Assembly (NCBI GenBank): GCA_015057115.1
Contig: SVEZ01000011.1
Span: forward strand, 165 to 64,164
Direction: 5' to 3'
Source of the DNA: Lachnospiraceae bacterium
Lineage (GTDB): Bacteria > Bacillota > Clostridia > Lachnospirales > Lachnospiraceae
DNA: 64,000 bases
Numbering within the stretch: position 1 is the stretch's first letter; each line of letters opens with the position of its first letter. The notes below the pieces were generated by a model that was not told where the DNA came from, did no database searches, and saw nothing but the letters and a program-made list of their open reading frames with translations. The translations under genes and the position numbers were made by a program. Shown piece after piece: positions 16,265-26,022 of this stretch.

Positions 16265-17779
16265 ATGGCTAACGAAAAAGCAAAAAAGAAAAAGTTTTCA
16301 TTTCCTACTGCGTTTACGGTTTTGTTCATTGTCCTGGTCCTTGCAGCGGCCCTGACATGGTTCATTCCGGCAGGATCTTATTCCAAGTTACTGTATGATG
16401 GAGACAAACAGGTCTTCACTATTACAGAGCCGGACGGAAACGAGTATGAAATGCCGGGAACACAGGAAAGTCTTGATAAGCTTAAAATCAAGAACAAGAT
16501 TGAAAAATTTGAAGATGGCAGCATCTACAAACCAATCGCAATTCCCGGAACTTACAAAAAAGTAGATTCCCAGAAACAGGGAATTATGGAAGTAATCAAA
16601 GCACCGGTAAGCGGAGTGCAGGAGAGTATAGATATTATCCTGTTCGTATTCATCATTGGTGGTGTAATCGGTGTTTTAAACTACACAGGAGCCTTCAGCG
16701 CAGGAATCGCAGCGCTGTCCCGTGCAACAAAAGGAAGAGAGTATCTTTTGATTATCTTTATTACCTTCCTGATTGCATTGGGTGGAACAACCTTCGGTAT
16801 GGCGGAAGAAACCATTGCGCTTTACCCGATTTTGATTCCGGTTTTCCTGGCTGCTGGATATGATGTTATCGTATGTATCGCAGCAATTTACATGGGATCA
16901 TCCATTGGTACCATGTTCTCAACCGTTAACCCGTTCTCAACGGTTATCGGTTCTAATGCAGCCGGCATCAGTTTTACCAACGGAATGAATTTCCGTCTGG
17001 CAGGTCTTGTGATTGGAATAATCATCACATTAGTATACATTCTTCGCTATGCAAAGAAGGTAAAAGCAAATCCGGAAGCCTCCATGCTGTTTGCCGAGAA
17101 AGAAGCCATTGAAGCAAAATTCAAAAAAGAGGTAGAAGCGCCAAAGCTTACCCTTCGTTTTGACTTGGTATTGCTTTTATTCCTGGCAACCTTCGTAGTA
17201 ATGATTTACGGAGTTTCCCGTCTTGACTGGTGGTTCGATGAAATGACAGCTCTTTTCCTTGTTTCCGGAATTCTTATCGGAATCATCGCCGGATTAAAGG
17301 AAAAAGAGTTTATGGAGCAGTTCATCGGTGGAGCGGCAGACCTTATGGGCGTAGCACTGGTAATCGGTATGGCAAGAAGTATTAACATCGTATTGGAAAA
17401 CGGATTGATTTCCGACACCATCCTTTACACCTTCTCCAATGCCGTTAAGGGAATGAACCCGAATGTGTTCATCGTAGTGATGCTTGGAATCTTCATTATT
17501 CTCGGATTCTTCATCAACTCATCCTCCGGTCTGGCAGTATTGTCCATTCCGATTATGGCACCTTTGGCTGATACCGTAGGACTTCCGAGAGACGTAATCA
17601 TCTCCGCATATATCTACGGTATGGGACTTATCTCCTTCATTACTCCAACCGGATTGATTCTGGCGAGTCTTGAAATGGTAGATGTAACCTATGATAAATG
17701 GTTAAAATTCATTATGCCGCTTATGGGCATTATTGCTGTGTTCAGTGCAATTATGTTACTGATCCAGGTAAACTTCTAA
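16265..17779 (+). CDS. YfcC/DcuC-family membrane carrier
   Basis: A 504-residue polytopic protein with about 12 membrane helices. The first helix (about 16-36) ends in WFIPAGSY, followed by an ~80-residue extracytoplasmic loop (about 38-118), an arrangement typical of YfcC-type members of the C4-dicarboxylate/anaerobic carrier family. Conserved-looking segments are GGTTFGMAEETIALYPILIP, GSSIGTMFSTVNPFSTVIGSNAAG and INSSSGLAVLSIPIMAPLAD. The substrate cannot be read from sequence; dicarboxylates, amino acids or basic peptides are all proposed for the family. Start is ATG 16265 after a purine-rich GGGAGAAAAGAG. It stands as a single gene. Confidence 0.85.
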   Translation: MANEKAKKKKFSFPTAFTVLFIVLVLAAALTWFIPAGSYSKLLYDGDKQVFTITEPDGNEYEMPGTQESLDKLKIKNKIEKFEDGSIYKPIAIPGTYKKVDSQKQGIMEVIKAPVSGVQESIDIILFVFIIGGVIGVLNYTGAFSAGIAALSRATKGREYLLIIFITFLIALGGTTFGMAEETIALYPILIPVFLAAGYDVIVCIAAIYMGSSIGTMFSTVNPFSTVIGSNAAGISFTNGMNFRLAGLVIGIIITLVYILRYAKKVKANPEASMLFAEKEAIEAKFKKEVEAPKLTLRFDLVLLLFLATFVVMIYGVSRLDWWFDEMTALFLVSGILIGIIAGLKEKEFMEQFIGGAADLMGVALVIGMARSINIVLENGLISDTILYTFSNAVKGMNPNVFIVVMLGIFIILGFFINSSSGLAVLSIPIMAPLADTVGLPRDVIISAYIYGMGLISFITPTGLILASLEMVDVTYDKWLKFIMPLMGIIAVFSAIMLLIQVNF

Positions 17780-17799
17780 AATAGAAATTCCTCAGAAGA

Positions 17800-17858
17800 C
17801 GGGCTACCCCGGAAAGTTACACGAAAAGTTACATGCTTTCCTGTGGTAGCCCATTTTT
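17800..17858 (+). terminator. Terminator after the carrier gene
   Basis: GGGCTACC (17801-17808) pairs with GGTAGCCC (17845-17852); inside it GGAAAG pairs with CTTTCC; ATTTTTAT follows. Confidence 0.8.
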
Positions 17859-18004
17859 ATGGGGTGAATAGTCAGAAAAAAGCTAGAATAGACACAAATT
17901 TATAAACAGTATAGAAAACTTTTCACTGTAGAAAAAAACAATTGACAAAATAAACGAAATTGATTGATGAAAATTAACACATTTGTCTAAAATGTGAAAA
18001 AACC

Positions 18005-18034
18005 TTGACAAATGGGGGAACTTAGGACTATTGT
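18005..18034 (+). promoter_or_regulatory. Promoter of the peptide-transporter operon
   Basis: TTGACA (18005-18010), 18-bp spacer, TATTGT (18029-18034), giving a ~70-nt leader. The whole 17861-18105 gap is AT-rich; another TTGACA at 17942 lacks a good -10. No known riboswitch was recognised. Confidence 0.5.
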
Positions 18035-18105
18035 GTATTTATACACTGATGGGATGGCTCTATCCAATCATCGGCGTGACAAAATTTTAGGGAGGAAGTA
18101 ATAAA

Positions 18106-20307
18106 ATGAAGTGGAGAAAATTCATGTGTGTGGCATTAGCCGCAACCACAGCATTTAGCCTTGCTGCTTGTGGAGGAAACTCAAGCGACGAAGGCAGCGG
18201 TGACAAAGACAAGAGCACAAAAGAAGAAAAGCCTGTCACTGCAGAAGGTCTTAATCTTGAAGGAAAAGATTATGACGAGCAGTCCAACATTGTATATGAT
18301 GCAATGCTTGGCGAATTCAAGAAATACTATGACGAGGCTGTTTCCATCGTTGACAACGACAAGTTAGATGAGCGTTATGCAAAGATGGCAATCGCTGAGG
18401 CTAAGTTACTTGAAAGTGGCGTTATGGTTCCTATTCAGGGACGTGGCGGAAACTATCGTTTCAGCAGAGTTGCTCCTTATACAGGTCCATCTGTAGTTTG
18501 GGGACTTGAGGATTCCAAACAGGATCAGTTACTCGTAGCTGATACCAAGGATTTCTTGAAAGGTGAAGAAGTTACCGAAATCAGAGCTAAATGGGCTGAG
18601 ATGAAAGGTACTGGAAAGTTCAGAGCTTGGGAAGAGAAATACTTAAAGGATAAGGGCTACAAATTCAAAGATGAGTACAACATCGCATACTCTTCTGACC
18701 CAACAACTTGGGATGTATTATCCAGTTCTTTACAGACCGACTCTGATCCGGTTGTAAATACAATCGATCCATTGGTTGGTTACGATTTTGAAAACGAATT
18801 AACCGGAAAGCTTGCTGAAAGCTGGGACGTTTCTGAAGATGGTTTGAAATATACCTTCCACCTTCGTAAAGGTTTGAAATGGGTTGACAACCAGCAGCGT
18901 GAAGTTGGTGACCTTACCGCTGATGACTTCGTAGCTGGTTTACAGCATGTTTGTGATGCTAAGGGTGGATTACAGGATCTTGTCTCCGGTATCATCGTAA
19001 ATGTTGACAAATACAATGCAGGCGAAATTCAGGACTTCGGTGAAGTTGGTATTAAGGCTGTTGATGAGAACACCGTTGAGTACACATTAGAGAAGCCATG
19101 TCCATACTTCTTAAGCTTCTTAGGATACAGTGTATTCTTACCAATGAACAGAGAGTTCTATGAATCCAAGGGTGGTAAGTTTGGTCAGGAATTTGATTCC
19201 TCCGCTGATTCCTACTCCTATGGTAAGACTTCTGCAGATATCGCATACTGCGGAGCCTTCGTAGTAAAGAGCCATACTACAAAGAACAGTATTGTTTATG
19301 AAGCAAACAAGACATATTGGAACAAGAAGAACCAGACAATCAAGAAAATTAACTGGAAATATAGTGATGGTTCTGATACAACCAAAGATTACAAGAATGC
19401 CATTAAGGGCGAAACCGATGCTGTAGCATTATCTGAGGATATGATTGCTATGGCTAAGAAAGACGGCAGATTTGATACTTATCAGTCCCAGTCTCTCTTA
19501 GAGGGAACAACCTTCGTAGGATTCTACAACTTGAACCGTACCGCTTACAACAACGTAAGAAACGAGGATGAGTTAGTATCTCCGAAGTCTGATGAAGATA
19601 AGGACAGAACCAAGAAAGCTATGTTAAATAAGCACTTCCGTTTTGCATTAAGCTATGCATTTGACAGAGCTACCTACAGAGCTCAGAGATATGGTGATGA
19701 CCTTAAGAGCGTTGCACTTAAGAACGGTTATACCGGATGGAACCTTGTTTACACCACCAATGATGTAACTGTACAGATTAATGGTCAGGATGTAACCTTC
19801 CCAGCTGGTACACCTTACGGAAAGATGGTTCAGGCTCAGGTTGAGGCTGACGGATATCCATTCAAGGTTTATGATGATGCTGCAGATGACGGCAACGGAT
19901 CCGGTGATGGATTTGATGGATGGTATAATCCAGACGAAGCTAAGAAAGAATTAGAGCAGGCTATTTCTGAGTTAGAAGCTCAGGGCGTTGAAGTAAGTGC
20001 TGACAAGCCAATCTACGTTGATGTTTCTACAATAACTCAGGTTGACTACTTCAAGAACCAGGCATACGCTTACAAACAGTCTATTGAAAAAGCATTAGAC
20101 AAGAAAGTTATCATTAACGTTAACGAAACTCCAGAAACAGAAGTATGGGGATACAGTGGATACTATGTAAGCTACGGATATGAAATGAACTACGATATGT
20201 TCGACTTCTCCGGATGGGGTCCTGACTATGGTGATCCTCAGACATTCTTAGACACTATGTTACCAAATTACTCCGGTTACATGTGCAAGTGCTTAGGTAT
20301 TTACTAA
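18106..20307 (+). CDS. Peptide ABC transporter binding lipoprotein, apparently circularly permuted
   Basis: A 733-residue SBP_bac_5 (OppA/AmiA-type) peptide-binding lipoprotein. The signal peptide ends in the lipobox LAAC (Cys22), then a Ser/Gly/Lys linker. Residues ~55-165 (LDERYAKMAIAEAKLLESGVMVP, SRVAPYTGPSVVWG) look like the end of an AmiA-type protein. The usual mature N terminus (YNIAYSSDPTTWDVLSSS) only begins at ~191. The C terminus stops at GWGPDYGDPQTFLDTM...LGIY, where OppA/AmiA proteins normally continue for ~100-150 residues, exactly the part found at the N terminus here. First gene of a five- or six-gene transporter operon; a strong hairpin follows. Confidence 0.85.
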   Translation: MKWRKFMCVALAATTAFSLAACGGNSSDEGSGDKDKSTKEEKPVTAEGLNLEGKDYDEQSNIVYDAMLGEFKKYYDEAVSIVDNDKLDERYAKMAIAEAKLLESGVMVPIQGRGGNYRFSRVAPYTGPSVVWGLEDSKQDQLLVADTKDFLKGEEVTEIRAKWAEMKGTGKFRAWEEKYLKDKGYKFKDEYNIAYSSDPTTWDVLSSSLQTDSDPVVNTIDPLVGYDFENELTGKLAESWDVSEDGLKYTFHLRKGLKWVDNQQREVGDLTADDFVAGLQHVCDAKGGLQDLVSGIIVNVDKYNAGEIQDFGEVGIKAVDENTVEYTLEKPCPYFLSFLGYSVFLPMNREFYESKGGKFGQEFDSSADSYSYGKTSADIAYCGAFVVKSHTTKNSIVYEANKTYWNKKNQTIKKINWKYSDGSDTTKDYKNAIKGETDAVALSEDMIAMAKKDGRFDTYQSQSLLEGTTFVGFYNLNRTAYNNVRNEDELVSPKSDEDKDRTKKAMLNKHFRFALSYAFDRATYRAQRYGDDLKSVALKNGYTGWNLVYTTNDVTVQINGQDVTFPAGTPYGKMVQAQVEADGYPFKVYDDAADDGNGSGDGFDGWYNPDEAKKELEQAISELEAQGVEVSADKPIYVDVSTITQVDYFKNQAYAYKQSIEKALDKKVIINVNETPETEVWGYSGYYVSYGYEMNYDMFDFSGWGPDYGDPQTFLDTMLPNYSGYMCKCLGIY

Positions 20308-20338
20308 AATTAACAAGTAGGATGACAATACAAGTGAA

Positions 20339-20363
20339 GAGCGGGGCGGCTACCGGCCCGCTC
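20339..20363 (+). terminator. GC-rich hairpin after the binding-protein gene
   Basis: GAGCGGGGCGG pairs with CCGGCCCGCTC (one mismatch, 3-base loop) with only a weak T run after it. In binding-protein operons such hairpins stabilise or partly terminate the message so that binding protein exceeds permease. Confidence 0.7.
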
Positions 20364-20391
20364 TCCTACTGTATTAGATGAGTGGGCGATT

Positions 20392-21963
20392 ATGACAAAA
20401 TATGTTTTAAAAAGAGGTATACACGGACTTCTTTCCGTGGCAGTCGTTGTTGCGATTGTTATGATTATGATTTATGGACTCATGAACAAAGAGTTAATCT
20501 TTGCTGAAGATCCAACTTACACCAAGATGAATAACAATAGAAAAGTAAACTATATGTATTCTCGTTGGGAGTCATACGGATACTTGCATTATGTACCGTA
20601 TTCTGATTATTTAAGTGCATTGAAAAAAGATGGCACAATTGATGAAGACACAAGAAGTCAGGCAGTTCTACTGGGAAAAACAAGTGAATTTGATTCAGAA
20701 CTGACCAAAGAATATATTGAAAAATTTACAAAGTATTATACAGACAAGGGATATACTGTTGAACGCCGCGATGCGGTAATGATGGGTGGAAACAAGCTTG
20801 CAGAAGGTGGACAACCGATTCTGTTCGCACATAAGCCGATTCCGCTTATCACCAGATTGGGAAATTATTTCTCAAAATTGATTACCATTGATAATATTCA
20901 TAATGCAAAGAATATAGAAGGAAAACGCGGCATCACCTTTACCTGGCATGACCCGGTATATGGTGGGAAGAAGTTTTCACCGGCATTAATTGGAAATGGA
21001 ACAAAGCACAAATATTTATTATACTTTGATTCACACTTCCCGTTTTTACACCAGAACCTGATTACAATTCAGTTAGGTAAGTCTTATTCTATTAATAAGG
21101 GTGTTGATGTTGCGGATACAATGGTGGAACCACAGGGTGGTTATGTAAAATCTACCATTACCTATCCAACAGGAATGAAGGAGAAATCAGCAGATGACCT
21201 TCATACTGCAACTTATGTTGCCGGATCACGTAAGACAAGCCGTTTGGTACGTGCACGTTTTACTGATGATTACAGTGATACAAAGACAATTAAGAACCAG
21301 AGATCCAGAATCGGATTCTCTTTCACCAATGGTATTTTAGCATCTATTTTAGCTTATCTCATTGGTGTACCTGTAGCGTTGTTAATGGCTCGTAAGAAAG
21401 ATAAACTGGCAGATAAGATTGGTACCTTCTACATCGTAGTTATTATTGCGGTACCATCCCTGGCTTACATCTTCTTAGTAAGAGCAATCGGTGGTGCATT
21501 GGGATTACCGACAGCATACAACCTTGAAAAAGCGACAGCCGCCATGTACGTGCTGCCAATCATTTCTTTGGCAATGCCAAGTATCGGTGGTATCATGAGA
21601 TGGTTACGCCGTTACATCATTGACCAGATGAATATGGATTATGTTAAATTTGCAAGATCCGAAGGTTTATCCGAGCGGGAGATTTACAGCAAGCATATCT
21701 TAAAGAATGCGGCTATCCCGATTATCCAGGGTATTCCGGGAACCATCTTATTCGCATTGGTCGGAGCACTTATTACAGAGCGTTGCTATGTAGTTCCCGG
21801 TACCGGTGGAATGTTGGTTGATGCTTTAAATCACCATGACAACAGTGTTATCGTCGGTGTGGTTTTATTCTATGCGATTTTATCAGTTGTATCCTACATT
21901 TTAGGAGACGTGCTGATGGCCACCGTCGATCCGAGAATCTCATTTACTACGAAAGACAGGTAA
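20392..21963 (+). CDS. Oligopeptide ABC transporter permease (OppB/AmiC type)
   Basis: A 523-residue inner-membrane subunit. One N-terminal helix (about 12-31) is followed by a ~270-residue extracytoplasmic domain (about 32-300) and then the usual five-helix permease core from IGFSFTNGILASILAYLIGVPVALL. The EAA loop is visible as YVKFARSEGLSEREIYSKHILKNAAIPIIQ. The large outer domain matches streptococcal AmiC rather than enteric OppB. It starts 85 bp after the binding-protein gene and is followed after 7 bp by the second permease. Confidence 0.92.
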   Translation: MTKYVLKRGIHGLLSVAVVVAIVMIMIYGLMNKELIFAEDPTYTKMNNNRKVNYMYSRWESYGYLHYVPYSDYLSALKKDGTIDEDTRSQAVLLGKTSEFDSELTKEYIEKFTKYYTDKGYTVERRDAVMMGGNKLAEGGQPILFAHKPIPLITRLGNYFSKLITIDNIHNAKNIEGKRGITFTWHDPVYGGKKFSPALIGNGTKHKYLLYFDSHFPFLHQNLITIQLGKSYSINKGVDVADTMVEPQGGYVKSTITYPTGMKEKSADDLHTATYVAGSRKTSRLVRARFTDDYSDTKTIKNQRSRIGFSFTNGILASILAYLIGVPVALLMARKKDKLADKIGTFYIVVIIAVPSLAYIFLVRAIGGALGLPTAYNLEKATAAMYVLPIISLAMPSIGGIMRWLRRYIIDQMNMDYVKFARSEGLSEREIYSKHILKNAAIPIIQGIPGTILFALVGALITERCYVVPGTGGMLVDALNHHDNSVIVGVVLFYAILSVVSYILGDVLMATVDPRISFTTKDR

Positions 21964-21970
21964 GGTTGAT

Positions 21971-22939
21971 ATGAATAATGAATTTGAAAAGTATGGCTTG
22001 TCTGAGGAAGAACTGTTTGCCAGAGTAGATAACAGATCAGCCAGCTCAGAGAAGATTACGGCTCCGAGATATTCCTATTGGAAATCCGTGTTCCGTGTAT
22101 TTTTTAGAAAAAAGATTAACTATTTTATTTTAGGTTTATTAGCGCTCGTATTGTTTATGACGTATGTTTATCCATTAACAACAGCGTACGATCCGTTTGC
22201 AAACATTTCGGATTCCACTACCAAGCATTTGAATCCGAGCGCAGCCATTGCAAAGATGGGCTTTTCCTTACACAGCATTCTGGGTACAGGTGCGCAGGGA
22301 CAGTCAACATTTGATGCCATCTGGTTTGGTTCCAGAATTTCCGTATCTTTGGCTCTTGTCTGTGCAGCTATCAATATGACTTTAGGTGTTGCTGTTGGAT
22401 GTTTATGGGGATTTGTTAAGAAGATTGATATGGCAATGATTGAGGTTTACAACATCGTTGCTAACATTCCTATGGTACTTTTAGTATCCATCATGGTAAT
22501 GATCTTCTCCGCAAGTTTCTGGAGTATGGTATTTGCTATGTGTTTGACGGAATGGTTATTTATTGCGTACTTCATCAGAACGCAGGTAATCATTATCCGT
22601 GACCGTGAGTACAACCTGGCAAGTAAATGTCTGGGTACACCGGTTTCAAGAATCTTAACGCGAAATGTACTTCCGTTTATGACTTCTGTAATCGTTACCT
22701 ACCTTGCTTCTGAAATTCCATCCTACATTTCCTACGAAGTATTCCTTTCCTACATCGGAATGGGACTTTCCGAGGACTCTTTAGGACGTATTATTCAGAA
22801 GGCACAGAGTGCGATGATCACTCCGGGTTGGGAATTCGAATTCTGGGCTCCGGTAGCCGTTTCTGCCATCATTACAGTCGTTCTGTATGTGGCTGGACAG
22901 AACCTCGGTGACGCAGCCGACCCAAGAACACACATGTAA
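21971..22939 (+). CDS. Oligopeptide ABC transporter permease (OppC/AmiD type)
   Basis: A 322-residue permease with an N-terminal cytosolic segment, a first helix (about 52-71), an outer segment rich in Ser/Thr, then the OppC core. The EAA loop reads YNLASKCLGTPVSRILTRNVLPFM, and the SYEVFLSYIGMGL segment is diagnostic for OppC/DppC. It forms the heterodimeric channel with the preceding gene. The ribosome binding site (AGGTAAGG) is modest, so coupling to the upstream gene is likely. Confidence 0.93.
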   Translation: MNNEFEKYGLSEEELFARVDNRSASSEKITAPRYSYWKSVFRVFFRKKINYFILGLLALVLFMTYVYPLTTAYDPFANISDSTTKHLNPSAAIAKMGFSLHSILGTGAQGQSTFDAIWFGSRISVSLALVCAAINMTLGVAVGCLWGFVKKIDMAMIEVYNIVANIPMVLLVSIMVMIFSASFWSMVFAMCLTEWLFIAYFIRTQVIIIRDREYNLASKCLGTPVSRILTRNVLPFMTSVIVTYLASEIPSYISYEVFLSYIGMGLSEDSLGRIIQKAQSAMITPGWEFEFWAPVAVSAIITVVLYVAGQNLGDAADPRTHM

Positions 22940-22952
22940 GAGGTACGAGTAA

Positions 22953-24698
22953 ATGGAAAACAGAAAAGTATTATTATCCGTTAAGGATTTAGAGGTTAAG
23001 TTCCATGTTCGTGGAAGAGTCTTAACTGCGATTCGTGGAATTTCATTAGACATTTATGAAAATGAATCCATTGCCATCGTAGGTGAGTCCGGTTCCGGAA
23101 AGTCTGTATTTACAAAGACCTTCGCGGGAATGCTTGACTCCAACGGTTTCATTGACAATGGAAGCATTATTTTCAACGACAGTGAATTGGCAGATACAGT
23201 TGTGCCGTTAAATACCGGAGCTCTTAATGAGATTAAGAGAATCAAGGAAGCATTGGACGAATGTGCCAAGGCTGAGGCTGGTGCCAATACCTATCGTGAA
23301 TTAGAAAAGCTTGAAAAAGAGAGAATGGCAAGAGAAAGCTTTTCTGAGGAAGAAATGGAAGCATACGAAGCAAAGCTGAAAGAGATGAACGATGAAAAGA
23401 TTGATTTGTTCAACTTAAAGCAGACCTTCAGCTCCAAAGAAAAAGACAAAATCAAAGAGACACAGAAGAAGATCGAAGATATGGAAGCTCAGATTAAGAA
23501 CTTCGAGAAACTGCACGAGATGGAGAAGAAGAAACGTGCAGAAATCTCCAAGACCGATATGGTCTACATGAAGGCTTATGAAGAGAAACGTGCGAAGTTA
23601 GACGCACAGTATAAGCAGGAAATCACAGCTCCGGTTCCGGAAGAACTGAAGAAGAGAAATGAAATCCTTGCTAAAGAAGTTTACTTATCTGTTGGAAGAT
23701 TCAATTCTTTCAAGAGAAAGAAAGCTGTTGATGGCTTATTAGAGCAGTTAACCAAGGCAATGAAGGTTGGTGTGGACTTAAATGATGATTCCCAGAGAAA
23801 TGCAGTATTTGCACCGGTAACCTTCCGTGTTCGTTACGAAGACGAGACACCGGAACAGTTACATGGTACAGCTGTTCTTGATCTTGTAAATGTTAAGACA
23901 GCAGCTGACTGGGCAAAGATCCGTGGACGTAGAGTTGCTACCGTATTCCAGGATCCTATGACATCCTTGAACCCAATCATTACCATTGGTAAGCAGATCA
24001 CACAGGTTATTCTGAAGCATCAGAAGTGTTCTGAGGGTGAAGCAAGAAAGCGTGCCCTCGAACTTATGAGTAAGGTAGGAATTCCGAATCCGGAGAAACG
24101 TTTCGACGATTATCCATTCGAGTATTCCGGTGGTATGAGACAGCGTATCGTTATTGCGATTGCTTTATCCTGCCAGCCGAAGATTTTAATCTGTGATGAG
24201 CCGACCACCGCTTTGGACGTTACCATCCAGGCACAGATTTTACAGCTTATCAAAGATTTACAGAAGGAATATGGCTTCACCATCGTATTCATTACACATG
24301 ACCTTGGTGTGGTTGCCAATATTGCTGACCGTGTTGCGGTATTATATGCAGGACAGATTGTAGAAGTCGGAACAGTTAAAGAAGTATTTTATGACCCACA
24401 TCATCCATACACCTGGGCACTTCTTTCATCCCTTCCGCAGTTGGCACAGAGAGATACCAAGCTCTTCTCCATTGCAGGTACGCCACCATCACTTTATAAC
24501 AAGATTAAAGGTGATGCGTTTGCACCGCGTAACCAGTATTGCTTGAAGATTGATACTCTTGAAGCACCGCCTATGTTTAAGATCACTGATACACATTACG
24601 CAAAGACGTGGCTGTTGCATCCGAGCGCTCCAAAGATTGAGAAGCCGGACGGTATCAAGGATATCCACGATAAATTAATTAAAGCATTTAACATATAG
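22953..24698 (+). CDS. Oligopeptide ABC transporter ATPase (OppD type) with large coiled-coil insertion
   Basis: A 581-residue ATPase, about 240 longer than OppD/AmiE. Walker A GESGSGKS lies at 44-51, but the Q-loop VFQDPMTSLNP comes only at ~331-341; the usual gap is about 50 residues. The insert (about 80-315) is Lys/Glu-rich and strongly helical (e.g. EKLEKERMARESFSEEEMEA), i.e. coiled coil, returning to family sequence at AKIRGRRVATVFQDP. The rest is normal: SGGMRQRIVIAIAL, ICDEPTTALDV, ITHDLGVV, and an Opp C-terminal domain whose Cys motif is reduced to RNQYCLK. The insert leaves the ATPase motifs intact and would project from the catalytic subdomain. Confidence 0.92.
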   Translation: MENRKVLLSVKDLEVKFHVRGRVLTAIRGISLDIYENESIAIVGESGSGKSVFTKTFAGMLDSNGFIDNGSIIFNDSELADTVVPLNTGALNEIKRIKEALDECAKAEAGANTYRELEKLEKERMARESFSEEEMEAYEAKLKEMNDEKIDLFNLKQTFSSKEKDKIKETQKKIEDMEAQIKNFEKLHEMEKKKRAEISKTDMVYMKAYEEKRAKLDAQYKQEITAPVPEELKKRNEILAKEVYLSVGRFNSFKRKKAVDGLLEQLTKAMKVGVDLNDDSQRNAVFAPVTFRVRYEDETPEQLHGTAVLDLVNVKTAADWAKIRGRRVATVFQDPMTSLNPIITIGKQITQVILKHQKCSEGEARKRALELMSKVGIPNPEKRFDDYPFEYSGGMRQRIVIAIALSCQPKILICDEPTTALDVTIQAQILQLIKDLQKEYGFTIVFITHDLGVVANIADRVAVLYAGQIVEVGTVKEVFYDPHHPYTWALLSSLPQLAQRDTKLFSIAGTPPSLYNKIKGDAFAPRNQYCLKIDTLEAPPMFKITDTHYAKTWLLHPSAPKIEKPDGIKDIHDKLIKAFNI

Positions 24699-24710
24699 GA
24701 GAAATATAAA

Positions 24711-26006
24711 GTGTCTAAGCAGAATAATGGTTCAATATTACCGGAACATGGTCCATTGGATGAAAACGGCAGAGAGATACTTCTGTCAATTAAAAATATT
24801 GATATTACATTTGGAAAAGGCGAAGAAGCTGTAAAAGCAGTTAAGAACGCATCTTTCGATATTTACAAAGGAGAGACCTTCTCCCTCGTAGGAGAGTCCG
24901 GATCTGGTAAGACCACCATCGGTCGTGCCGTAATCCGTGTTAACCCGCTTGCTGCTGGAGAAATCCAGTACAAGGGTGTTAGAATCTCCGGAAAGATTTC
25001 TAAAGCACTTGACAGAGAAGTAATCCGTAATATCCAGATGGTATTCCAGGATCCGGCAGCATGTTTAAACGAGCGTGCTACAGTAGATTATATCGTTTCC
25101 GAAGGTTTGCACAACTTCCATTTGTATGAGAACGAAGCAGACCGTGTACAAAAAGTAGAAAATATGATTAACGAGGTTGGATTGCTTCCTGAGCATTTGA
25201 CCCGTTACCCACATGAGTTCTCTGGTGGACAGAGACAGAGAATCGGTTTGGCGAGAGCCATGGTTATGGAACCGGAATTGGTTGTTGCCGACGAGCCGAT
25301 TTCCGCATTGGATGTGTCCATTCGTGCGCAGGTTTTGAACCTGATGAAGAAATTCCAGAAGGAAAAACAGGTTACATACCTTTTCATTGCACATGACTTA
25401 TCCATTGTACGTTTCATTTCCGACCGTATTGCGGTTATTTACAAAGGAAATATTGTTGAGGTTGCAGAAGCAGAAGAGTTATTCGACTTCCCACTGCATC
25501 CGTATACACACTCCTTGATTTCTGCGATTCCGATTCCGGATCCGGAACTTGAGAAGAGAAAAGTACTTCGTACCTATGATCCGTCTCAGCATGATTACAG
25601 TGTAGACAAGCCTGAGTTTGTTAACATTGGTCATGATCACTGGGTATACGGAAACAAGAAGGAGATTGAGAAGTACAAAGAATTACGTGAAAAGGGCGAG
25701 AGAATTCCTTCTATTCAGATCGCTGCTACTGAGGAAGAAGTTTCTCAGGGTATTGCTCAGAGAAGAGAGCTTACCGAAGCAGAAATGGAATTCTTAAAAG
25801 CACCAACTAACGACAACGGAAGTGTTTGGTTACAGGTACTGGCATTCTTCCTCCCTATTATTGGTTTGGTTGGAGCTTACGCATTCAAAGCACAGAAATA
25901 CTATCGCAATTTCTTAAAGCTGAAGAAGGGTGCAGTTGCAGGTCTTATCTTTAGAGGTATTTTAATTGCAATCTTCTTAATAGCACTTGTAATTGGAATG
26001 ATTTAA
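24711..26006 (+). CDS. Oligopeptide ABC transporter ATPase (OppF type) with membrane tail
   Basis: A 431-residue ATPase. Motifs: [61 protein letters not shown]. The OppF-typical end [18 protein letters not shown] (about 285-305) is followed by ~120 further residues: a charged stretch and then two hydrophobic helices (about 375-395 and 410-430). OppF proteins normally end near 310-330 and are peripheral, so this tail would anchor the ATPase directly in the membrane. GTG start after TAGGAG. Confidence 0.92.
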   Translation: MSKQNNGSILPEHGPLDENGREILLSIKNIDITFGKGEEAVKAVKNASFDIYKGETFSLVGESGSGKTTIGRAVIRVNPLAAGEIQYKGVRISGKISKALDREVIRNIQMVFQDPAACLNERATVDYIVSEGLHNFHLYENEADRVQKVENMINEVGLLPEHLTRYPHEFSGGQRQRIGLARAMVMEPELVVADEPISALDVSIRAQVLNLMKKFQKEKQVTYLFIAHDLSIVRFISDRIAVIYKGNIVEVAEAEELFDFPLHPYTHSLISAIPIPDPELEKRKVLRTYDPSQHDYSVDKPEFVNIGHDHWVYGNKKEIEKYKELREKGERIPSIQIAATEEEVSQGIAQRRELTEAEMEFLKAPTNDNGSVWLQVLAFFLPIIGLVGAYAFKAQKYYRNFLKLKKGAVAGLIFRGILIAIFLIALVIGMI

Positions 26007-26022
26007 AAATAGGAGAGGTATC

